Made by a program: the position numbers and the translations under genes. A DNA stretch of 64,000 nucleotides, from contig NZ_JADPZX010000001.1 in NCBI RefSeq assembly GCF_015712165.1, positions 4,724,001-4,788,000 on the forward strand. Reading direction: 5' to 3'. The stretch is from Streptomyces spinoverrucosus (GTDB lineage Bacteria > Actinomycetota > Actinomycetes > Streptomycetales > Streptomycetaceae). Below are positions 32,798 through 42,457 of this stretch, piece after piece (position 1 is the stretch's first letter; each line of letters starts with the position of its first letter). The notes below the pieces were generated by a model. The model was not told where the DNA came from. It searched no databases and was given only the letters and a program-made list of their open reading frames with translations.

Positions 32798-32833
32798 GGG
32801 CCGGTGTCAGTGGCGGCGGCTACCGTGCACGGC

Positions 32834-33067
32834 ATGGACCAGGAGCAGCTCGCCCGACGGGAACAGGACATCCTCGCCCTGGAGCGCCGTGGCCTCTCGG
32901 GCCCCGGCGCCAAGGAGCGCGCGATACGCGAGGAGCTGGGCCTGGCCCCGGTCCGCTACTACCAGCTGCTCAACGCCCTGCTCGACGACCCGCGGGCGCT
33001 GGCGCACGACCCGGTGACGGTGAACCGGCTGCGGCGGATACGGGAGCGGCGACGGGCGGAACGGTAG
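32834..33067 (+). CDS. DUF3263 helix-turn-helix-like small protein
   Basis: 77 residues from ATG 32834; a GTG at 32804 would add ten residues. The DUF3263 pattern is clear: REQDILALERRGLSGPGAKERAIRE, then LAPVRYYQLLNALLDDPRAL and NRLRRIRERR. The fold is a sigma-region-4-like helix bundle conserved in actinobacteria. Biochemical role is unknown. It lies 32 bp upstream of otsB and is probably cotranscribed with it. Confidence 0.85.
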   Translation: MDQEQLARREQDILALERRGLSGPGAKERAIREELGLAPVRYYQLLNALLDDPRALAHDPVTVNRLRRIRERRRAER

Positions 33068-33099
33068 GGCCTGGCATTCCCGGTGGATAGGGTCGCCGT

Positions 33100-33960
33100 A
33101 TGGGCAGCCACGAGACCGAAACCGGCAAGACTCTCCCGACGCCCGCCACCTCCGCCGGGCGGGCCGGGCTCGACGCGATTCTCGCGCGGCCCGGCAAGGC
33201 GGTGATCGCGCTCGACTTCGACGGGACCCTCGCCCCGATCGTGCCCGACCCCGAGCAGGCCCGCGCCCACCCGGACGCCGTACCGGCGCTCGCCGCCCTC
33301 GCCCCGAAGGTGGCCGCCGTCGCGGTGATCACCGGCCGCCCGGCCGACGTCGCCGTACGCCACGGCGGCTTCGCGGGCGTCGGCGGCCTGGAGCACCTCG
33401 TCGTCCTCGGTCACTACGGCGCCGAACGCTGGGACGCCGTCAGCGGCGAGGTCAGCGCCCCCGCCCCGCACCCCGGCGTGGCGGCCGTGCGCGAGGAACT
33501 GCCGGGACTGCTCGACCGCGTCGGCGCCGGGCCGGGCGCGTGGATCGAGGACAAGAGCCGTGCGATCGCCGTCCACACCCGCCGTGCCGGCGACCCGCAG
33601 GCCGCGTTCGAGGCCCTCCGCGAACCCCTCTCCGACCTCGCCGGCCGCCACGGCCTGATCGTCGAGCCCGGCCGCATGGTCCTGGAACTGCGCCCGCCGG
33701 GCATGGACAAGGGCATGGCCCTCCTGGAATACGTCCGGGAACTCGGCGCCGAATCCGTCCTCTACGCCGGCGACGACCTCGGCGACCTGCCCGCCTACGC
33801 GGCCGTCGACAGGCTCCGCGCCGACGGCACCCCGGGCCTGCTGGTGTGCAGCGGCAGCGACGAGGTGACCGAGCTGCGCAACCGCGCGGACGTGGTGGTC
33901 GACGGCCCGGAGGCGGTCGTGGGACTGCTCGCGGGACTCGCGGCTCAGCTGGCGGGCTGA
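33100..33960 (+). CDS. otsB: Trehalose-6-phosphate phosphatase
   Basis: 286 residues. HAD superfamily motif I is IALDFDGTLAPIVPDP (about residues 35-50), motif II is VAVITGRP, and motifs III/IV are in GMDKGMALLEYV and YAGDDLGDLPAY. The TPP family features are complete. It dephosphorylates trehalose-6-phosphate made by OtsA. The two genes are convergent with their last 16 bases overlapping (33945-33960), an arrangement that could give mutual transcript interference. Confidence 0.94.
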   Translation: MGSHETETGKTLPTPATSAGRAGLDAILARPGKAVIALDFDGTLAPIVPDPEQARAHPDAVPALAALAPKVAAVAVITGRPADVAVRHGGFAGVGGLEHLVVLGHYGAERWDAVSGEVSAPAPHPGVAAVREELPGLLDRVGAGPGAWIEDKSRAIAVHTRRAGDPQAAFEALREPLSDLAGRHGLIVEPGRMVLELRPPGMDKGMALLEYVRELGAESVLYAGDDLGDLPAYAAVDRLRADGTPGLLVCSGSDEVTELRNRADVVVDGPEAVVGLLAGLAAQLAG

Positions 33961-35345
33961 TCGCGCAGGGCGTTCAGCTGGTCCAGGAACCACCGGGCCG
34001 GGGGGAGCGCGGTGGCGGACGCTGCCAGGCGCTTGGTGCGCTCGGCGCGTTCCCCGGCCCGCATCGACAGTGCCTCATGCAGGGCGTCGGCCGTGCCCCC
34101 GATGTCGTACGGGTTCACCCCGATGGCGTCCTCGCCCAGCTCCTCGTACGCGCCCGCCTCCCGGGACAGCACCAGCGCGCAGCCCTCGTCGGACACGACC
34201 GGCACCTCCTTGGCGACCAGGTTCATGCCGTCCCGGATCGGGTTCACCAACGCCACGTCCGCGAGCCGGTAGGCGGCCAGGGAGCGGGCGAAGTCGTCCT
34301 TCACATGCAGCACCACCGGCGTCCAGCCCGGTGTCCCGTACCGCTCGTTGATCTCCTCGGCCACCCGCCGCACCTCGGCCGTGTAGTCGCGGTACACGGC
34401 GAGGTCCTGCCGCGAGGGGTAGGCGAAGGCGACGTGCACGACCCGCTCGCGCCACTCGGGGCGGTCGTCGAGGAGCTGCCGGTAGGCCAGCAGCCCGCGC
34501 ACGATGTTCTTCGACAGCTCGGTCCGGTCGACGCGGACGATCGCCTTGCGCCCCTCGCCGATCTCCGCCCGCAGCGCGGCCATCCGCTCCTCGACGTCGG
34601 CCTCGTGCGAGCGCTTGCGCAGGAAGTCGGCGTCGGCACCGAGCCCGTGCACCCCGACCCGCGTGTCCCCGAGCCCGCCGGCGAACGCCTCGCAGCACGC
34701 CGTGAAGGCATTCGCCCACCGATGGGTGAGGAACCCGAGCCGGTCCGCGCCCAGCATGCCCCTCAGCACCTGCCCGGCGACCTCGTCCGGCAGCATCCGG
34801 AAGTACTCCGGCGGCGCCCACGGCGTGTGCGAGAAGTGGCCGATCCGCACGTCCGCCCGCAGCTCACGGAGCATCCCCGGCACCAGCGTCAGGTGGTAGT
34901 CCTGCACCAGCACCGCCGCCCCCTCGGCGGCCTCGGCCGCCAGCGCCTCGGCGAACGCCCGGTTGTACGCCTCGTACGAGGCCCACTGCCGCCGGAACTC
35001 CGCGTCGAACACCGGCTCCAGCGGCGTCTGGTACAGCATGTGGTGCACGAACCACAGCACCGAGTTGGCGACCCCGTTGTACGCGTCCGCGTGCACGTCG
35101 GCCGGAATGTCCAGCATCCGCACACCGGACTCACCGACCCCGCGCCGCACCGCCTCGCGGTCACCGTCACCGAGCGCCGAGCACACCCACAGCGCACCGG
35201 CGTCCGGACCGATCGCGGACAGGCCGGAGACGAGCCCGCCGCCACCGCGTTTGGCGTGCAGCGAGCCGTCGTCGCGCACCTCGTACGACACCGGGCCACG
35301 GTTGGAGGCCACCAGTACCTGCGCAGGACCGTACGTCGAAGCCAT
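33945..35345 (-). CDS. otsA: Trehalose-6-phosphate synthase, GT20
   Basis: 466 residues from ATG 35345 with GAGG upstream. It has the N-terminal LVASNRGPVSYEV, YHLTLVPGMLRELR and GHFSHTPWAPPEYFRMLP, and the UDP/GDP-glucose site VDRTELSKNIVRGLLAYRQLL and later NPIRDGMNLVAKE. It joins glucose-6-phosphate and a nucleotide-glucose to form trehalose-6-phosphate, a spore and stress protectant. It is slightly shorter at the N-terminus than E. coli OtsA but complete in motifs. Its 3' end overlaps otsB tail to tail. Confidence 0.95.
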   Translation of the reverse strand: MASTYGPAQVLVASNRGPVSYEVRDDGSLHAKRGGGGLVSGLSAIGPDAGALWVCSALGDGDREAVRRGVGESGVRMLDIPADVHADAYNGVANSVLWFVHHMLYQTPLEPVFDAEFRRQWASYEAYNRAFAEALAAEAAEGAAVLVQDYHLTLVPGMLRELRADVRIGHFSHTPWAPPEYFRMLPDEVAGQVLRGMLGADRLGFLTHRWANAFTACCEAFAGGLGDTRVGVHGLGADADFLRKRSHEADVEERMAALRAEIGEGRKAIVRVDRTELSKNIVRGLLAYRQLLDDRPEWRERVVHVAFAYPSRQDLAVYRDYTAEVRRVAEEINERYGTPGWTPVVLHVKDDFARSLAAYRLADVALVNPIRDGMNLVAKEVPVVSDEGCALVLSREAGAYEELGEDAIGVNPYDIGGTADALHEALSMRAGERAERTKRLAASATALPPARWFLDQLNALRDQPAS

Positions 35346-35418
35346 ACGCCTCAACCTAGCCCTCCGTGGATCCGCTCAAACGTACGGTTCGAGCCCGGCG
35401 CGCGGCTGTATACAACGG

Positions 35419-36417
35419 TCAGGCCACCTTCCGGGCCGCGTACTCCGCGATCTCCACCATCGGCGGCCGCTCCTCCGTGTCCACGGAGTACGTCCTTGGC
35501 TCGAACCCGTCCTCCACCCGCTCGAACTGGGTGAGAGACGGCCGGACCATATGGCCCCGGGCCAGCCGCAGCTGAGCCGTGCGGTAGATCGCCGCCGCCA
35601 TCCGGCCGAGCGCCTGCCCGTCCTGATGCCGGTGCTTGCGCACCCCGACGTCCACCTGGGCGAGGGCGTTGAGGCCGACCAGATGCAGGGAATCCACCAG
35701 CATGCCCAGCTCCACCCCGTACCCGACCGGGAACGGCAGCTGCTCCAGCAGCGAGCGCCGGGCCGCGTACTCCCCGCCGAGCGGCTGGACGAAACCGGCC
35801 AGCTGCGGCCAGTGCAGGTTCAGCAGCGGGCGGGCCATCAGCTCGGTCACCCGGCCGCCCTGCCCGGCAGCGCCACCCAGGGGACGGTCGTACATCCCCT
35901 TGACGAGGTCGACCTCCGGGTCGGTGAGCAGGGGGCCGACGATGCCCGTGACGAAGTCCGAGGAGAACTCCTTCAGGTCCGCGTCGATGAAGCAGATGAT
36001 GTCGCCGCGCGTGACGAGCAGTGAGCGCCACAGCACCTCGCCCTTGCCGGGCACGGCCGGGATCCGCGGGAGTATCTCGTCGCGGTGCACCACCCGGGCG
36101 CCCGCCGCGGCGGCCACCTCGGAGGTGCGGTCGGTGGACCCGGAGTCGACCACGACGATCTCGTCGACCAGCGGGACCTGCTCCACGAGGTCGCGCCGGA
36201 TCACGGCGACGATGTCGCCGACGGTCTGCTCCTCGTTGAGCGCGGGCAGCACGACACTGATCGACTGGCCCGTGCCGCGCTTCGCGGCCAGGATCTTGTG
36301 GAGCGGGCGATCGGCCAGCGACCAGGAGCGGGTGCTCAGCCAGCGCTCGACTTCTTCCAGCACGGTCGGCGGCTCCTTAGCGTTCTCTCGGCGAGCGGGA
36401 CGTGGTCTGTGATCCAT
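35419..36417 (-). CDS. gpgS: Glucosyl-3-phosphoglycerate synthase, GT81
   Basis: 332 residues. The GT-A fold has SVVLPALNEEQTVGDIVAVI, VVDSGSTDRTSEVAAAAG, the metal-binding FIDADLKEF (DxD-like) and GGEYAARRSLLEQLPFPVGYGVELG, closely matching mycobacterial GpgS. It transfers glucose from UDP-glucose to 3-phosphoglycerate, first step towards glucosylglycerate and methylglucose lipopolysaccharides. A GTG at 36363 (VLEEVERW) is a possible later start. It lies 73 bp upstream of otsA in the same direction and may form a compatible-solute operon with it. Confidence 0.9.
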   Translation of the reverse strand: MDHRPRPARRENAKEPPTVLEEVERWLSTRSWSLADRPLHKILAAKRGTGQSISVVLPALNEEQTVGDIVAVIRRDLVEQVPLVDEIVVVDSGSTDRTSEVAAAAGARVVHRDEILPRIPAVPGKGEVLWRSLLVTRGDIICFIDADLKEFSSDFVTGIVGPLLTDPEVDLVKGMYDRPLGGAAGQGGRVTELMARPLLNLHWPQLAGFVQPLGGEYAARRSLLEQLPFPVGYGVELGMLVDSLHLVGLNALAQVDVGVRKHRHQDGQALGRMAAAIYRTAQLRLARGHMVRPSLTQFERVEDGFEPRTYSVDTEERPPMVEIAEYAARKVA

Positions 36418-36537
36418 CTCGCGGTTCGGACGACTATCTCAACTGTCCTGGCCTTCGGTTACAGTCTTGAACAACGCTGATGACCATCGCATGTCGGGGG
36501 TCGTTCGCGCCCACAACCGCATAACAACCACATACAG

Positions 36538-36690
36538 CTCATCCAGAGGGGCAGAGGGATACGGCCCGTTGAAGCCCCGGCAACCCTCCAGTCGGTTCTC
36601 GTAGATCGTTTCCGATCGTTCCGCGAGGCTCCCGGCTAGGGAAGGTGCCAATTCCGTCTCACGGCGAGATGCGTCGTGAGGAAGATGAGG
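36538..36690 (+). promoter_or_regulatory. SAM-I riboswitch upstream of thrC
   Basis: The S-box core is readable in order: AGAGGGGCAGAGGGATACGG, CCGTTGAAGCCCCGGCAACC and, after a variable stem, GGTGCCAATTCC. P1 can form between CTCATC at 36538-36543 and GATGAG at 36684-36689. The P1 3' strand runs into GGAG at 36687-36690, the best ribosome-site candidate for thrC, so S-adenosylmethionine binding may hide it and block translation. Threonine and methionine branch from homoserine, so SAM control of thrC is metabolically sensible. Confidence 0.9.
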
Positions 36691-36709
36691 AGAAAGGGCC
36701 TCGCCTCAC

Positions 36710-37999
36710 ATGGCTGTGCAGACTGTCGCAAGCAGCACCAGCAATCCCACCGTCGACCTCGGTCCCGCCGCGGCGCTCTCCTGCCGCGAATGCGGCCACC
36801 GCGTCCCGCTCGGCCCGGTCTTCGCGTGCGAGGAGTGTTTCGGCCCGCTGGAGATCGCGTACGACTTCTCCGCGTACGACGCCGAGGAGCTCCGTCGGCG
36901 CATCGAGGCGGGCCCGTCGAACATCTGGCGTTACGCGCCCCTGCTGCCCGTCCCCGCCGACGTGGCCGACAAGCCGAACCTGAACCCCGGTTGGACCAAG
37001 CTGGTCCAGGCCGACAACCTCGCCCGTGAACTCGGCGTCGAGCCCGGCAAGCTGTTCGCCAAGGACGACTCCGGCAACCCGACCCACTCCTTCAAGGACC
37101 GCGTGGTCGCCCAGGCCCTGGAGGCCGCGCGCGCCTTCGGCTTCACCACGCTCTCCTGCTCCTCCACCGGCAACCTCGCGGGTGCCGTCGGCGCCGCCGC
37201 CGCCCGGGCGGGCTTCCGCTCCTGCGTGTTCATCCCGCACGACCTGGAGCAGGGCAAGGTCGTCATGGCCGCGGTCTACGGCGGCGAGCTCGTCGGCATC
37301 GAGGGCAACTACGACGACGTGAACCGCTTCTGCTCCGAGCTGATCGGCGACCCGGCCGGCGAGGGCTGGGGCTTCGTCAACGTCAACCTGCGGCCGTACT
37401 ACGCGGAGGGGTCCAAGACCCTGGCGTACGAGATCTGCGAGCAGCTCGGCTGGCGGCTGCCCGACCAGATCGTGGTGCCGATCGCGTCCGGCTCCCAGCT
37501 GACGAAGATCGACAAGGGGTTGCAGGAGCTGATCAAGCTCGGGCTCGTGGAGGACAAGCCGTACAAGATCTTCGGGGCGCAGGCGGAGGGCTGCTCGCCG
37601 GTGTCGACCGCGTTCAAGGCGGGGCACGACGTGGTGCGGCCACAGAAGCCGAACACCATCGCCAAGTCGCTGGCCATCGGCAACCCGGCCGACGGTCCCT
37701 ACGTCCTCGACATCGCGCGCCGCACGGGTGGCTTCGTGGAGGACGTGACGGACGAGCAGGTCGTGGACGCGATCAAGGTGCTGGCGCGGACCGAGGGGAT
37801 CTTTGCGGAGACCGCGGGTGGGGTGACCGTCGGGGTTACGCGCAAGCTGGTCGAGGGCGGGGTGCTGGATCCGTCGCTGACGACCGTGGTGCTGAACACC
37901 GGGGATGGTCTGAAGACGCTGGACGCGGTGGCCGGTACGGGTCTGACGGCCACCATTCGCCCGAGCCTTGAGTCGTTCCGTGAGGCTGGGCTCGCGTAA
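36710..37999 (+). CDS. thrC: Threonine synthase
   Basis: 429 residues. An N-terminal zinc-ribbon-like region (CRECGHRVPL, CEECFGPLEI) is followed by the PLP fold. The Schiff-base lysine is in NPTHSFKDRVVAQAL (about residue 129), the phosphate loop is CSSTGNLAGAVGAAAAR, and the C-terminal part includes ETAGGVTVGVTRKLV. It converts O-phosphohomoserine to threonine. It is under the SAM-I riboswitch. A dispersed repeat separates it from the carrier-protein gene 120 bp downstream. Confidence 0.95.
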   Translation: MAVQTVASSTSNPTVDLGPAAALSCRECGHRVPLGPVFACEECFGPLEIAYDFSAYDAEELRRRIEAGPSNIWRYAPLLPVPADVADKPNLNPGWTKLVQADNLARELGVEPGKLFAKDDSGNPTHSFKDRVVAQALEAARAFGFTTLSCSSTGNLAGAVGAAAARAGFRSCVFIPHDLEQGKVVMAAVYGGELVGIEGNYDDVNRFCSELIGDPAGEGWGFVNVNLRPYYAEGSKTLAYEICEQLGWRLPDQIVVPIASGSQLTKIDKGLQELIKLGLVEDKPYKIFGAQAEGCSPVSTAFKAGHDVVRPQKPNTIAKSLAIGNPADGPYVLDIARRTGGFVEDVTDEQVVDAIKVLARTEGIFAETAGGVTVGVTRKLVEGGVLDPSLTTVVLNTGDGLKTLDAVAGTGLTATIRPSLESFREAGLA

Positions 38000-38014
38000 G
38001 AGAGCTTTGTACTT

Positions 38015-38091
38015 CGTCTGCGGGCCGGTTGGGGCTGGTCGCGCCCACGCGGCGGTAGCCGCATATTCAGCACAGCCCCGCGCCCCTAGGT
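38015..38091 (+). repeat. Dispersed repeat, copy 2 (between thrC and the MoaD-like gene)
   Basis: The same block order as copy 1: CGTCTGCGGGCCGGTTGGGG, CTGGTCGCGCCCACGCGGCG, GTAGCCGCATATTCA, GCACAGCCCCGCGCCCCT. It starts 16 bp after the thrC stop. Pairing of the GGGGCTG and CAGCCCC blocks would give a long hairpin that could act as a partial terminator or protect the thrC transcript 3' end. Confidence 0.8.
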
Positions 38092-38118
38092 AAGTCACCT
38101 GACCGGAGGTCACAAGTT

Positions 38119-38394
38119 ATGAGCGTTACCGTCCGCATCCCTACCATCCTGCGCACCTACACGGGTGGCCAGGCCGAGGTGTCCGCCGAGGGGACGACCC
38201 TCGCGGAGGTCATCGCCGACCTGGAGAAGAACCACACCGGTATCGGCGCCCGTGTCCTGGACGACCAGGGCAAGCTGCGGCGGTTTGTCAACGTGTACGT
38301 CAACGACGATGACGTCCGTTTCGAGCAGGGGCTGGAGACGGCCACCCCGGACGGTGCCGGTGTGTCGATCATTCCGGCGGTGGCCGGCGGCTGA
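38119..38394 (+). CDS. MoaD/ThiS-family sulfur-carrier protein
   Basis: 91 residues with a ubiquitin-like beta-grasp fold (VTVRIPTILRTYTGG, LRRFVNVYVNDDDVRF) and the C-terminal di-glycine GAGVSIIPAVAGG required for thiocarboxylation. It is closest in pattern to CysO/MoaD2-type carriers used in cysteine biosynthesis in actinobacteria. Ribosome site GGAGG lies 11 bp upstream of ATG 38119. Placement after thrC suggests a link with sulfur amino acid metabolism. The partner activating enzyme is not in the window. Confidence 0.9.
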   Translation: MSVTVRIPTILRTYTGGQAEVSAEGTTLAEVIADLEKNHTGIGARVLDDQGKLRRFVNVYVNDDDVRFEQGLETATPDGAGVSIIPAVAGG

Positions 38395-38441
38395 ACCGCC
38401 CGCGCGTTACCGTGAGTAACGCGAGTTACTCATTGTTCATC

Positions 38442-38480
38442 GAATTGCCCCCTCCGTGAGAGAAGCGGAGGGGGCAATTC
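38442..38480 (+). terminator. Rho-independent-type terminator after the carrier gene
   Basis: GAATTGCCCCCTCCG at 38442-38456 pairs perfectly with CGGAGGGGGCAATTC at 38466-38480 around a 9-base loop. A smaller hairpin GCGTTAC/GTAACGC precedes it at 38404-38422. Confidence 0.88.
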
Positions 38481-38833
38481 AGTGTGGTTGAGCGCGGTAG
38501 AGTTGGGGAACGCGTTGCGGATCGACATGCCGGACGCATATGAGTTCCGGCTCCGATGCGATGAGAAGTAGCCAAAGTATGTGGCTCTTTTGCGTCTTTC
38601 ATTCCTTTTATGGGGCCCGACTTGCCCTGAATTCGGGTGAATTCTCCATAAATTACCGACCGCCCGCGCCCAGATTTCTCGTCCGATTGACCTGTTGCAG
38701 ACGGCAGTTGGACAGATACATTCAGCCGCGGTCGACGCGTTCCGGCGCACGCCCCCAACAAATGGGGGGTGAGGTCTGACCCGGATCCGCGAAGTGTGGA
38801 TCTGTGCAAGGGCCAGTAATAGGGGAGTTAGGC
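38481..38833 (+). promoter_or_regulatory. Long AT-rich upstream region of the cold-shock gene
   Basis: 350 bp with no credible gene. It is much more AT-rich than its surroundings (for example 38574-38665). A TTGACC hexamer at 38687-38692 could be a -35 element. This would leave a 5' untranslated leader of about 110 bases, as is common for cspA genes, where the leader folds as a temperature-sensitive RNA. An inverted repeat AATTCGGGTGAATT occurs at 38631-38644. Confidence 0.5.
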
Positions 38834-39037
38834 ATGGCTCAGGGCACCGTCAAGTGGTTCAACGCGGAGAAGGGGTACGGCTTCATCGCGGTCGACGGTG
38901 GTGCGGACGTCTTCGTCCACTACAGCGCGATCCAGATGGACGGCTACCGGACCCTCGAAGAGGGCCAGCGGGTCGAGTTCGAGATCTCGCAGGGCCAGAA
39001 GGGCCCGCAGGCCGACATGGTTCGCGTCACCGCTTAA
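38834..39037 (+). CDS. Cold-shock domain protein
   Basis: 67 residues covering one complete cold-shock domain: [20 protein letters not shown] (RNP1 KGYGFI) and [10 protein letters not shown] (RNP2 VFVHY). It binds single-stranded RNA/DNA and acts as an RNA chaperone. Streptomyces express this type (SC7.0/CspA-like) abundantly at normal temperature. Ribosome site GGGGAG precedes ATG 38834. A strong terminator follows at 39068-39104. Confidence 0.97.
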   Translation: MAQGTVKWFNAEKGYGFIAVDGGADVFVHYSAIQMDGYRTLEEGQRVEFEISQGQKGPQADMVRVTA

Positions 39038-39067
39038 GCGCGCGACCACCGTATGTGACGTTCTGTT

Positions 39068-39104
39068 CGAAGGGCCCGCACCTCTCCGGGGTGCGGGCCC
39101 TTCG
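39068..39104 (+). terminator. Terminator after the cold-shock gene
   Basis: CGAAGGGCCCGCACC at 39068-39082 pairs exactly with GGTGCGGGCCCTTCG at 39090-39104 around a 7-base loop. Confidence 0.9.
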
Positions 39105-39155
39105 GCGTGTACGCGACGAGGCCCTCGCCCGTCCCGCGTCGGATCCCGGGAGCCG

Positions 39156-39200
39156 CTTGCACTCGGCAGGGGCGAGTGCTAATCATTGGCGTTAGCACTC
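39156..39200 (+). promoter_or_regulatory. CIRCE element with three half-sites (HrcA operator) before groEL2
   Basis: CTTGCACTC (39156-39164), a 9-bp spacer and GAGTGCTAA (39174-39182) form a canonical CIRCE with two mismatches in the left arm. After a further 9-bp spacer an exact TTAGCACTC follows at 39192-39200. The middle half-site can therefore pair with either neighbour. HrcA should bind here and repress groEL2 until heat shock. Confidence 0.9.
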
Positions 39201-39313
39201 TGAAGGTGAGAGTGACAAAGATGGACCGGGTCGGTGAGGCCGCAGGCCGGGTGGGGCAAGGAACCACAGGCAGGCGAGCCGTCCGTCGCGGGCGCGGGCG
39301 CGGTCCGAAGTAA

Positions 39314-40966
<1,653 letters not shown>

Positions 40967-40997
40967 TCCTCCCGAGGATCGGATCCGTCCGTAAGTA

Positions 40998-41039
40998 CCG
41001 AGGGCGGCACTCCCTGGAGACAGGGGGTGCCGCCCTCGG
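40998..41039 (+). terminator. Terminator after groEL2
   Basis: CCGAGGGCGGCAC(T)CCC at 40998-41015 pairs with GGGGTGCCGCCCTCGG at 41024-41039 around a short loop. It begins 32 bp after the groEL2 stop. Confidence 0.88.
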
Positions 41040-41180
41040 GCGTGTCCGGGATCACATCGGAGACGGGAGGGGGGCGGAATGCGGTGGCCGATGAAGCAGT
41101 TAATGCTGTGGAAGTATGCGCATGCATTAATTCGCAAGTGTGTGCCCACCGTTTGTCGGCCATTTCCGAGGAGCCCCCAC

Positions 41181-42311
41181 GTGACCGTCACCGCGTCCTC
41201 CGACCTCTCCCGAGCAGCCCAGGTTCTGTCCCGGCCCTTCAACGTGGGCGGGCTCACCGTCCCGAACCGGATCGTGATGGCGCCGATGACCCGCCAGTTC
41301 TCCCCGGGTGGCATCCCGGGCGCGGACGTGGCGTCGTACTACTCCCGTCGCGCCGGCGCGGGCGTCGGTCTGATCGTCACCGAGGGCACCTACGTCGGCC
41401 ACGAGTCGGCCGGGGAGAGCGACGCCATCCCGCGGTTCCACGGTGCGGAGCAGTTGGCCGGGTGGGCGAAGGTCGTCGAGGAGGTGCACGCGGCGGGCGG
41501 GAAGATCGTGCCGCAGCTGTGGCACATCGGCATGGTGCGCAAGCAGGGCGCCCCGCCCGTCGCCGAGGCCCCGGCGGTCGGCCCGTCCGGGCTGCGGCTG
41601 GACGGTACCGAGGGCACCGGCAAGGCGATGACCCAGCAGGACCTGGACGACGTCGTCGCCGCCTTCGCCGAGGCGGCCGCGGCGGCCGAGCGGATCGGCT
41701 TCGACGGGGTCGAGCTGCACGGCGCCCACGGCTACCTCATCGACCAGTTCCTGTGGGCCGGCACCAACCGCCGTACGGACGCCTACGGCGGTGACCCGGT
41801 GGCCCGTACCAAGTTCGCGGCGGAGATCGTGGCGGCGGTACGCGCGGCGGTCTCGCCGGAGTTCCCGGTCATCTTCCGCTACTCGCAGTGGAAGCAGGAG
41901 GCCTACGACGCGAGGCTCGCCGAGACCCCGGAGGAGCTGGAGGCGATCCTCGCCCCGCTCGCGGCGGCCGGTGTCGACGCCTTCCACGCCTCGACGCGTC
42001 GCTACTGGCTGCCGGAGTTCGAGGGCTCGGACCTCAACCTCGCGGGCTGGACCAAGAAGCTCACCGGCAAGGCCGCCATCACGGTCGGGTCCGTGGGTCT
42101 GGACGGGGAGTTCCTCAAGGCGTTCCAGGGCGAGGGTGCCGGTGTGGGCAGCATCGACAACCTGCTGGACCGGCTGGAGCGCGACGAGTTCGACCTGGTG
42201 GCCGTGGGGCGGGCGCTGCTGCAGGACCCGCAGTGGGCGGCGAAGGTGCTGGCGGGCCGGTTCGAGGAGCTGGCGCCGTACGACGTGGCGTCGCTGAGGT
42301 CGCTGAGCTGA
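41181..42311 (+). CDS. Old Yellow Enzyme-family NADH:flavin oxidoreductase
   Basis: 376 residues from GTG 41181, with GAGGAG upstream. The TIM-barrel FMN site includes NRIVMAPMTRQFSPGG, VPQLWHIGMVR, GFDGVELHGAHGYLIDQFLW with the substrate HGAH pair, and the C-terminal VAVGRALLQDPQWAAKVL. It reduces activated C=C bonds or nitro groups with NAD(P)H. The upstream region is AT-rich and has an inverted repeat TTAATGC...GCATTAA (41101-41131), a possible operator. The downstream hairpin at 42330-42365 separates it from the MFS gene. Confidence 0.9.
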   Translation: MTVTASSDLSRAAQVLSRPFNVGGLTVPNRIVMAPMTRQFSPGGIPGADVASYYSRRAGAGVGLIVTEGTYVGHESAGESDAIPRFHGAEQLAGWAKVVEEVHAAGGKIVPQLWHIGMVRKQGAPPVAEAPAVGPSGLRLDGTEGTGKAMTQQDLDDVVAAFAEAAAAAERIGFDGVELHGAHGYLIDQFLWAGTNRRTDAYGGDPVARTKFAAEIVAAVRAAVSPEFPVIFRYSQWKQEAYDARLAETPEELEAILAPLAAAGVDAFHASTRRYWLPEFEGSDLNLAGWTKKLTGKAAITVGSVGLDGEFLKAFQGEGAGVGSIDNLLDRLERDEFDLVAVGRALLQDPQWAAKVLAGRFEELAPYDVASLRSLS

Positions 42312-42329
42312 GTCCCGGCGCGCGCGAGT

Positions 42330-42365
42330 GAAGAGGCGGTGTCCGGATCCGGGCACCGCCTCTTC
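42330..42365. terminator. Hairpin terminator after the Old Yellow Enzyme gene
   Basis: GAAGAGGCGGTG at 42330-42341 pairs exactly with CACCGCCTCTTC at 42354-42365. The loop itself contains CCGGATCCGG, so the whole 36-bp stretch is one near-perfect palindrome. Confidence 0.88.
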
Positions 42366-42457
42366 GCATGCCGCTCGACCCGGCTTTCTTGAGTAAGTCA
42401 ATCAACTGGCTTAAGGTTGCCTGAGTCAAGCACTTGCTCATGCGACGGAGGCCACCC

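Noticed and set aside
38426..38809. Minus-strand short ORFs upstream of the cold-shock gene
   Set aside because: AT-rich non-coding composition, no ribosome site, and they overlap the terminator hairpin and the likely promoter.
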